Below, piece by piece: positions 5,554 to 9,957 of a stretch of DNA of 9,957 nt. The DNA is from Candidatus Levyibacteriota bacterium. Lineage in GTDB: Bacteria > Patescibacteriota > Microgenomatia > Levybacterales > UBA12049. The position numbers and the translations under genes were made by a program. The stretch's first letter is position 1, and each line of letters begins with the position of its first letter. Under the pieces are notes generated by a model. The model made no database searches. It was not told the DNA's origin and saw only the letters and a list, made by a program, of their open reading frames with translations. The DNA is taken from the NCBI GenBank assembly GCA_023245475.1, contig JAHFKF010000012.1, forward strand, positions 1 through 9,957, in the 5' to 3' direction.

Positions 5554-5868
5554 ATGAAAAGACATACACAATGTCATGTTGATGTAACACTACGAATTCT
5601 TGGTGGGAAATGGAAGCCAATTATTTTGTGGTATCTTATGGCAGGAACATATCGTTTTAGTGAGCTTGAGAAAAATATTCCAGGAATCACGCAAAAGATG
5701 CTGACACAACAATTACGAGAGATGGAAGCAGATAAGCTTCTCTCACGAAAAGTATATCCAGAAGTACCTCCAAAGGTAGAGTATTCAATTACCGATCACG
5801 GGAAGTCTTTGCGTCCGATCTTGTCTGCTATGGGAAAATGGGGAGAAAATCATTCAAGCAAAGTATAA
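5554..5868 (+). CDS. HxlR-family transcriptional regulator
   Basis: A 104-residue winged-helix regulator of the HxlR/YodB family. Recognisable stretches are CHVDVTLRILGGKWKPIILWYL (7-28, first helix with the hallmark GGKWKP), RFSELEKNIPGITQKMLTQQLREME (the HTH) and PPKVEYSITDHGKSL (the wing). Cys7 occupies the position of the redox-sensing N-terminal Cys6 in Bacillus YodB; no second Cys is present, so any thiol switch would be intersubunit or by S-adduct (inference). It diverges from the FMN reductase gene, its probable target. No strong promoter of its own was found: TAATAT (5515-5520) is a possible -10 with a poor -35. The ATG at 5554 gives the family's usual N-terminus and has no Shine-Dalgarno. 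Its stop lies 1 nt from the stop of the convergent Nudix remnant. Confidence 0.92.
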   Translation: MKRHTQCHVDVTLRILGGKWKPIILWYLMAGTYRFSELEKNIPGITQKMLTQQLREMEADKLLSRKVYPEVPPKVEYSITDHGKSLRPILSAMGKWGENHSSKV

Positions 5869-5869
5869 A

Positions 5870-6127
5870 TTAAGAAAGCGTTGCAAGCCAGTCCAACACT
5901 TCTTCATCCCATGGTTTTTGCACCCACATAAAGGCCTCCCACATTCCCGGTTTTACATCTTTTTTGAGAGATCGTTTCTGACAAAGAATTTTGCCATTTC
6001 GATTGATAACCCATACAGCAGCAGTTCGATGCCAGAGTGAATTTTTATGAACAACGTTTCGAGGAAGAGGTTGCTGTGGTTGATTATTTTCATCAACGAC
6101 AAAGAGAAGTTCTTTATTATTAATCAT
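5870..6127 (-). pseudogene. truncated Nudix hydrolase lacking the Nudix box
   Basis: An 85-residue frame whose first 66 residues match the N-terminal part of Nudix proteins related to isopentenyl-diphosphate isomerase/YfcD: an LLFVVDENNQP strand, LWHRTAAVWVINRNGKIL (31-48), then CQKRSLKKDVKPGMWEAF. In intact proteins a GG(H/T)xxxGE segment and the catalytic Nudix box (GX5EX7REUXEEXGU) follow at once. Here the chain goes from WEAF (63-66) directly to MWVQKPWDEEVLDWLATLS and stops. Such a tail resembles the PW..EVL.WL ending of the same family, so an in-frame loss of roughly 80 residues is the simplest reading, with the junction near 5929. The protein cannot be a normal Nudix hydrolase. A TATGAT -10 lies 11 nt before the ATG, so it may still be transcribed. 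Confidence 0.65.
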
Positions 6128-6138
6128 ACTTGTACTAT

Positions 6139-6144
6139 ATCATA
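6139..6144 (-). promoter_or_regulatory. possible -10 box of the Nudix remnant
   Basis: TATGAT on the minus strand (5/6 to consensus) ends 11 nt before the Nudix ATG, the same short spacing seen at the other near-leaderless genes here. No good -35 is found at 16-18 nt; TTGCTT lies 14 nt away. It is back to back with the marR promoter, whose operator lies 29-55 bp further upstream. Confidence 0.35.
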
Positions 6145-6165
6145 ATTAAAAGTAAGTGAAGCAAG

Positions 6166-6194
6166 TTGACACTAAATAGTTTATGTGATAAACT
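6166..6194 (+). promoter_or_regulatory. promoter of the marR-MFS exporter operon
   Basis: TTGACA (6166-6171, perfect) is followed by 17 nt and TAAACT (6189-6194, 4/6). Transcription would begin near 6201, about 12 nt before the marR ATG, and no Shine-Dalgarno is visible. The -10 and the whole spacer are occupied by a perfect inverted repeat. Confidence 0.75.
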
Positions 6195-6199
6195 ATTTA
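6173..6199. promoter_or_regulatory. 27-bp inverted repeat, probable MarR operator
   Basis: Perfect 12-nt arms TAAATAGTTTAT (6173-6184) and ATAAACTATTTA (6188-6199) flank a 3-nt centre GTG. The repeat begins just after the -35 and runs past the -10, so a bound dimer would exclude RNA polymerase. Arms that read outward from a shared centre in the promoter of a MarR gene are typical of MarR autoregulatory sites. Binding by the adjacent MarR is inferred from position. Confidence 0.8.
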
Positions 6200-6212
6200 T
6201 CTAATAATATTT

Positions 6213-6650
6213 ATGGAACAAGATCTTGATAAAATTATAACGCTTACTTCCCAAATTAGGAAGTTAATGCTGCAACAATCAAAGGTGTCCTTTGAAGAAA
6301 AAGTCGCAACGATGCTACAAATGCAAGCGTTGACTTTTCTTGCTGGGCAGCCAAAAACGAAAATGAGTGAGATTGCTTCCCATTTACAAACGTCTTTTTC
6401 TTCAGCAACGCAAATTATCGAACGTATGGTTCAGGCTGGATTTATCACTAGAGTCAATGATGACAACGATCGCCGCGTCGTCCAGTTGTCCGTTACTTCT
6501 GCCGGGGTCAATCAGCTCAAAGAATTGAAAAAAGCCAAAAAAGAACAAATGAAAAAATTACTTGCCAAAGTTGATGCAAATGACATGAAAGAATTGATAC
6601 GAATTCAAGAAAAGATGTTACAAAGTTTACAAGAAAAATCTGATATATGA
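6213..6650 (+). CDS. MarR-family transcriptional regulator
   Basis: A 145-residue dimeric winged-helix repressor. The N-terminal helices (residues 1-35) would form the dimer interface. The HTH lies around KMSEIASHLQTSFSSATQII with recognition helix SSATQIIERMVQAG. The wing carries the family signature DDNDRRVVQLSVTSAG, where Asp and Arg residues brace the DNA contact. A Lys-rich C-terminal helix completes the dimer. It is followed by a DHA2 exporter with an ATGA overlap, the common MarR-EmrB type arrangement in which a toxic ligand releases the repressor and induces both genes. A perfect inverted repeat in the promoter supports autoregulation. The ligand is unknown. No Cys is present, so redox sensing is unlikely. 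Confidence 0.93.
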   Translation: MEQDLDKIITLTSQIRKLMLQQSKVSFEEKVATMLQMQALTFLAGQPKTKMSEIASHLQTSFSSATQIIERMVQAGFITRVNDDNDRRVVQLSVTSAGVNQLKELKKAKKEQMKKLLAKVDANDMKELIRIQEKMLQSLQEKSDI

Positions 6651-8335
6651 AAACACTTTCTGAAATATCACATAAACAAAAAATTACGATAATGCTGGGA
6701 GTAATTCTTGCAATGCTTCTTGCCGCACTTGATCAAACCATTGTCGGAACTGCGATGCCCAACATTGTTCGTGAGTTAAATGGATTGGAGCATCTTAGCT
6801 GGGTCTTTACTGCTTACATGCTTGCTTCGACCGTTACCGTACCAATCTATGGAAAGCTTTCTGATATTTATGGACGAAAGCTTTTCTTTCTTAGTGGCAT
6901 TGTTGTTTTCTTAATTGGTTCGGTACTGTCTGGTGCCGCGCAAAGTATGACGCAGCTTATTTTATTCAGAGCACTGCAAGGTATCGGTGCTGGAGCAATG
7001 ATGACCAACGCATTTACTATCATTGGTGATCTTTTTCCACCTGCTGAGCGTGGTAAATGGCAAGGCGCGATGGGTGGAGTATTTGGGTTGGCATCGGTTA
7101 TTGGACCGCTTTTGGGTGGTTGGATTACTGATAATGCCTCATGGCGCTGGACGTTTTATATCAATATCCCGATTGGTATCGTAGCACTTGCTGTGGTGTG
7201 GTTTTTGATGCCAAAGATAAAGTCGCATATTGTCGGCAAGCGTTCTGTTGATGTGCTTGGCGCTGTAATGCTTGTGTTAGGACTCGTTCCTTTCCTTCTT
7301 GGGTTGGTCTGGGGTGGGAGTGAATATGCTTGGACGTCTCCGCAAATTATTGGAATCTTTCTTGTCTCGCTCGTCTCCCTTACCGCGTTTGCCTTTATTG
7401 AGAAAACTGCCAAAGAGCCAATTATCCCCTTAGATCTTTTTAAGAATCGTATCTTTACAGTATCCGCAATTAGTGTCTTTTTAACTGCTATGGGGATGTT
7501 TGGTGCGATTCTGTATATTCCTTTGTTTGCTCAAGGAGTGATGGGAGTTAGTGCAACAAACTCTGGCTTTATCTTAACGCCGCTTATGCTGGGGCTTGTT
7601 CTTGCCAGTGGTATCTCTGGACAGATTATTTCTCGAACTGGTAAATATAAGATCCTTGCAGTGATTGGCACATCAATTATTACCCTAGCAATGTTTCTTA
7701 TGACATCGGTAAGCGTTGCAACGACGCAAATGGATTTGTATCTTCGAATGATTTTGCTGGGTGTTGGGCTTGGTGTTACGATGCCAATTTATAACATCGC
7801 TGTCCAAAATGCTTTTGAGCAAGCAAAGCTTGGTGTGGTGACGGCAAGTACGCAGCTCTTTAGAAGTATCGGTGGTACAGTAGGTACTGCAATTATGGGA
7901 GGAGTTATGAGTAGTGCTCTTGTTGCCAAAGTAGGTTCTTTGTCTAACGAACCCTTTGTCGCTCAAATGGCGGCAACTGATCCAAGCTTTTCAGTTGATA
8001 AACTCGATGCCAATGCTCTTCAAGGTTTCCTTTCAACGGAAGTCCAATCAAAGATACTTGCCGGGTTGCATCAATTACCTCAAGCAGTACAAGGACAATC
8101 AATTGCCAATTTCCAGCAGTTCATTAGTAAAGCCAAAGAAATACTTGCTGTATCAATCAGTGAGGTATTTATCATTGGCGTGGTGCTCATGGGCTTGGCA
8201 CTGGTTACCTCACTCTTTCTCAAAGAAATACCTCTTCGCAAATCACACAAGCCAGTGGTCGAAGAAGCTGGCATTGAACTTGCTGTGGAAGAAGGAAACT
8301 TTGAAGCAAAAAGTGAACCAAATTTGAAAAAATAA
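6647..8335 (+). CDS. MFS multidrug exporter, DHA2 family (EmrB/QacA type, 14 TM)
   Basis: A 562-residue inner-membrane proton-coupled drug exporter. Length and hydrophobic pattern fit 14 transmembrane helices. Visible family motifs are LDQTIVGTAMPNI in TM1 (28-40, with Asp29), motif A GKLSDIYGRK in the TM2-3 loop (69-78), motif B LFRALQGIGAGA in TM4 (106-117) and the antiporter motif C around GLASVIGPLLGG in TM5 (147-158). A large extracytoplasmic loop of about 85 residues lies before the last helix (MAATDPSFSVDKLDANALQG onward), and the C-terminus is an acidic cytoplasmic tail. Its ATG overlaps the marR stop by 4 nt, so expression should be coupled to, and repressed by, MarR. No EmrA-type membrane-fusion partner is nearby, consistent with QacA-like action across one membrane. 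The substrate cannot be inferred. Confidence 0.94.
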   Translation: MKTLSEISHKQKITIMLGVILAMLLAALDQTIVGTAMPNIVRELNGLEHLSWVFTAYMLASTVTVPIYGKLSDIYGRKLFFLSGIVVFLIGSVLSGAAQSMTQLILFRALQGIGAGAMMTNAFTIIGDLFPPAERGKWQGAMGGVFGLASVIGPLLGGWITDNASWRWTFYINIPIGIVALAVVWFLMPKIKSHIVGKRSVDVLGAVMLVLGLVPFLLGLVWGGSEYAWTSPQIIGIFLVSLVSLTAFAFIEKTAKEPIIPLDLFKNRIFTVSAISVFLTAMGMFGAILYIPLFAQGVMGVSATNSGFILTPLMLGLVLASGISGQIISRTGKYKILAVIGTSIITLAMFLMTSVSVATTQMDLYLRMILLGVGLGVTMPIYNIAVQNAFEQAKLGVVTASTQLFRSIGGTVGTAIMGGVMSSALVAKVGSLSNEPFVAQMAATDPSFSVDKLDANALQGFLSTEVQSKILAGLHQLPQAVQGQSIANFQQFISKAKEILAVSISEVFIIGVVLMGLALVTSLFLKEIPLRKSHKPVVEEAGIELAVEEGNFEAKSEPNLKK

Positions 8336-8351
8336 TGATAGTCTCCTCAGC

Positions 8352-8380
8352 TTGACTTTCCTAGACAAATAACGTATTAT
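8352..8380 (+). promoter_or_regulatory. promoter giving a leaderless mRNA for the 8390 gene
   Basis: TTGACT (8352-8357, 5/6), 17-nt spacer, TATTAT (8375-8380, 5/6). The -10 ends only 9 nt before the ATG, so transcription is expected within about 3 nt of the start codon. It lies in the 54-nt gap after the exporter gene, so the downstream gene is probably a separate transcription unit. Confidence 0.7.
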
Positions 8381-8389
8381 GAGCCTCTT

Positions 8390-9211
8390 ATGTCCGCAGA
8401 ACAAAGACCATCGAGACACGTTTCAGCAGATCAAGAAGGTATGCATCGTCAGCTAGTTGATCTGGGGTATGCTTTTTTGGCATATCCCAAAATTGAGGCG
8501 GGAAATCCTCAAAGGACGATGAAAGAATTATTCCGTAGTGCTATCTTGGTCGAGGCAAATCTTTCTCAGGTTATTTCAGTTGCTGCTGGTCGTGGAATAA
8601 CTGAACTGGCTATTCGTGGCGTGCCATTGGCTGATAGCGCCAACGTGCGTTTGACTGATGCAGATGCTAAGCAGTTTGCTCAATTGGGAACCCACGTTCA
8701 CGATATTACTGGTGTACCTCCAATACCTGAAAAAGGTATGGCAAAGCTGTTGAAAGACGTTGTCTACCCGCTTGCCGCTGTTGGTGGGGCGCTCAATGCA
8801 ATCAAAAGTCTTGGTGATGAACAAATTGTCCCACAAGGTGTCAAAAGTATTGTTGCGTCCCCCGCTGATCTTCCTTCTCCTGAGGAAGCTTTTGCTGGAG
8901 CGCAGCAATTTTTGAATGCCGATCCACACAATCCATACATAGCACAAAAAGCTTTTAAAGTGAGTATGAATACATTGCTCTCAGCGCGTTCAGAACGGAA
9001 TTTTTACCATCTTGATCTGGCAAGGGTTGCTAATGCTGGACTTCCTCGCGAAGAGAGAGCTTCTGAGCTTTTGAGAGTTCGAGGATCTTTTGGTGGGCAG
9101 ATGATTGATAGGCTTGGAGCTGACTTAACCCCTGATACCGTTCCTGGTGCGACAAAAAAACAACTCCATGCGTTTGCCAATAATATTGTTGCTTACGTCA
9201 AACTCTCCTAA
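8390..9211 (+). CDS. hypothetical protein, soluble and helix-rich
   Basis: Function not recognised. The 273 residues contain no signal peptide, membrane span or familiar catalytic motif. The sequence looks mainly alpha-helical with Ala-rich stretches: a helical N-terminal third (RTMKELFRSAILVEANLSQVISVAAG), a middle with ITGVPPIPEKGMAKLLKDVVYPLAAVGGALNAI, a Pro/Ala linker (ASPADLPSPEEAFAGAQQF) and a basic-acidic C-terminal third ending in HAFANNIVAYVKLS. GC content and codon use look slightly higher than in the AT-rich genes to the left. It has its own leaderless-type promoter and is convergent with the gene at 9225, leaving 13 nt between stops. It may belong to a lineage-specific family. Confidence 0.8.
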   Translation: MSAEQRPSRHVSADQEGMHRQLVDLGYAFLAYPKIEAGNPQRTMKELFRSAILVEANLSQVISVAAGRGITELAIRGVPLADSANVRLTDADAKQFAQLGTHVHDITGVPPIPEKGMAKLLKDVVYPLAAVGGALNAIKSLGDEQIVPQGVKSIVASPADLPSPEEAFAGAQQFLNADPHNPYIAQKAFKVSMNTLLSARSERNFYHLDLARVANAGLPREERASELLRVRGSFGGQMIDRLGADLTPDTVPGATKKQLHAFANNIVAYVKLS

Positions 9212-9224
9212 AACATAATACTCT

Positions 9225-9932
9225 TTATGCTCTTAACGGTTCGAGTGCCTTTATTACTCGAGGATCTTTGTACGAGATCCCTTCTGTAATTGCTGCTTTG
9301 GTAGTAACGAGCGGACTTTTTTTGAACCTTTTTGCATCAGGTTGACGAACAAGAGCAATTTGTGTCAGTGCAACAAAATCTAAGAATTTGTTCTTTGCTT
9401 GAGCGGCAGCATCAGGATTGTCATTATAGAATGAATCAATAATGGTGGTTAAGCCACCCACATACCTTCTTAAAATTGATCCAGCATACTCTTCATCGTT
9501 TAATATTTCTTCCATGCCTTTGAGGTGATCATTTCCAGCAATAATTGCTGATGGTGTTTGCTCGGGGAGTTCTAGTACATCATAGCTTCCACGAGTCTTT
9601 AGACTATAGAGTGCATTCCTTGCAGAGAGCCATGCTTCGTCTGGATCTGGAAACATTTCATTATATTCTGCAACAATCCTTTTTTTGTCGGCTTCTGTTA
9701 ATGCTCTACTTGCTTTATCCTCGATGGATTGCTTTCTATTCGGTTTGGTAAGTTCTTTGAGAACTTCTTGGCCTCCATGATATAATAATGCACCACCAGT
9801 AAGAGCAGTCATGCCTTTTAATAAGACTCTTCTTGAGATAGGTTTGTTTTCACTAGGAATAAGAAATGATCCACCAGCTAATGTCCCACCGAGAATGCCT
9901 TCGAACATAAACAAAGGAAAAAATGATGACAC
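9225..9932 (-). CDS. hypothetical exported or membrane-anchored protein with twin-arginine-like motif (start uncertain, open to window edge)
   Basis: Function not recognised. Read from a GTG at 9932 it has 235 residues; the frame stays open to the last base, so the true start may lie outside. An ATG at 9908 is another option. The N-terminus has a hydrophobic stretch (about 4-25), then SENKPISRRVLLKG (27-40), and a second hydrophobic stretch TALTGGALLYHGG. SRRVLLK resembles the Tat consensus S/T-R-R-x-F-L-K with Leu for Phe, but a preceding hydrophobic segment is unusual for a Tat signal and a two-helix membrane hairpin is equally possible. The rest is charged and helical with no Cys and no known catalytic motif (SIEDKASRALTEADKKRIVAEY, DPDEAWLSARNALYSLK). 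It is convergent with the unknown gene at 8390. Confidence 0.72.
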   Translation of the reverse strand: MSSFFPLFMFEGILGGTLAGGSFLIPSENKPISRRVLLKGMTALTGGALLYHGGQEVLKELTKPNRKQSIEDKASRALTEADKKRIVAEYNEMFPDPDEAWLSARNALYSLKTRGSYDVLELPEQTPSAIIAGNDHLKGMEEILNDEEYAGSILRRYVGGLTTIIDSFYNDNPDAAAQAKNKFLDFVALTQIALVRQPDAKRFKKSPLVTTKAAITEGISYKDPRVIKALEPLRA

Positions 9933-9957
9933 AAGATTCTCTTGATTTGTCGCATCG

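Noticed and set aside
7956..8327. Second open frame of about 120 codons inside the MFS gene, same strand
   Set aside because: It lies in another frame of a well-supported transporter and its product looks like a shadow translation with no family features.
8576..8947. 123-codon open frame on the minus strand inside the 8390 gene
   Set aside because: It has no promoter or ribosome binding site and a composition typical of an antisense shadow (Cys/Trp/Ser-rich, low complexity).

Overview
The window looks like a small-genome bacterium, most likely a member of the Candidate Phyla Radiation (Patescibacteria, Microgenomates-like). This placement is inference. The case for a bacterium is good: promoters match the sigma-70 consensus (one is a perfect TTGACA-N17-TATAAT), and the nicotinate-nucleotide adenylyltransferase is the bacterial NadD type, not archaeal NadM. 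TGA is used as an ordinary stop in several genes of normal length, which argues against the TGA-recoding Gracilibacteria/Absconditabacteria. Pointers to a reduced genome are very tight packing, overlapping genes, a kinase-only riboflavin kinase, few Shine-Dalgarno sequences, and several promoters whose -10 box lies only 9-12 nt before the start codon, as expected for leaderless mRNAs.

Layout. 1-861 (+): an EamA/DMT permease cut by the left edge. 842-1605 (-): a two-gene unit of riboflavin kinase and an unknown small protein, joined by an ATGA overlap. 1644-2339: two divergent 74-75 aa XRE-type repressors, about 47% identical to each other. The minus-strand one has a perfect consensus promoter overlaid with TCTAGA-centred palindromes. 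2360-4798 (-): an overlapping operon fic-nadD-nadE, which puts a Fic-domain protein with an inhibitory motif in the same transcript as the last two steps of NAD synthesis. 4864-5868: an NADPH-dependent FMN reductase (-) diverging from an HxlR-family regulator (+) that has a conserved N-terminal Cys. The shared intergenic region is full of AAGTA/TACTT half-sites. 5870-6127 (-): a shortened Nudix protein with no Nudix box, probably a deletion remnant. 6213-8335 (+): a MarR regulator translationally coupled to a 14-TM DHA2 (EmrB/QacA-type) drug exporter, with a perfect 27-bp inverted repeat inside the promoter. 8390-9211 (+): an unknown soluble protein with its own promoter. 9225-9932 (-): an unknown protein with a twin-arginine-like hydrophobic N-terminus, open to the right edge.

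Themes. The region combines cofactor supply (FMN kinase, NadD, NadE), a flavin/NADPH-dependent reductase and an efflux pump, each regulated part having its own small local regulator. The two regulator-target modules (HxlR/reductase, MarR/exporter) resemble known stress and drug-response switches. No RNA genes, CRISPR arrays, insertion sequences or convincing rho-independent terminators were seen. No gene-free stretch exceeds 300 bases; the longest is about 240 bases (1872-2114), the XRE divergent promoter region.
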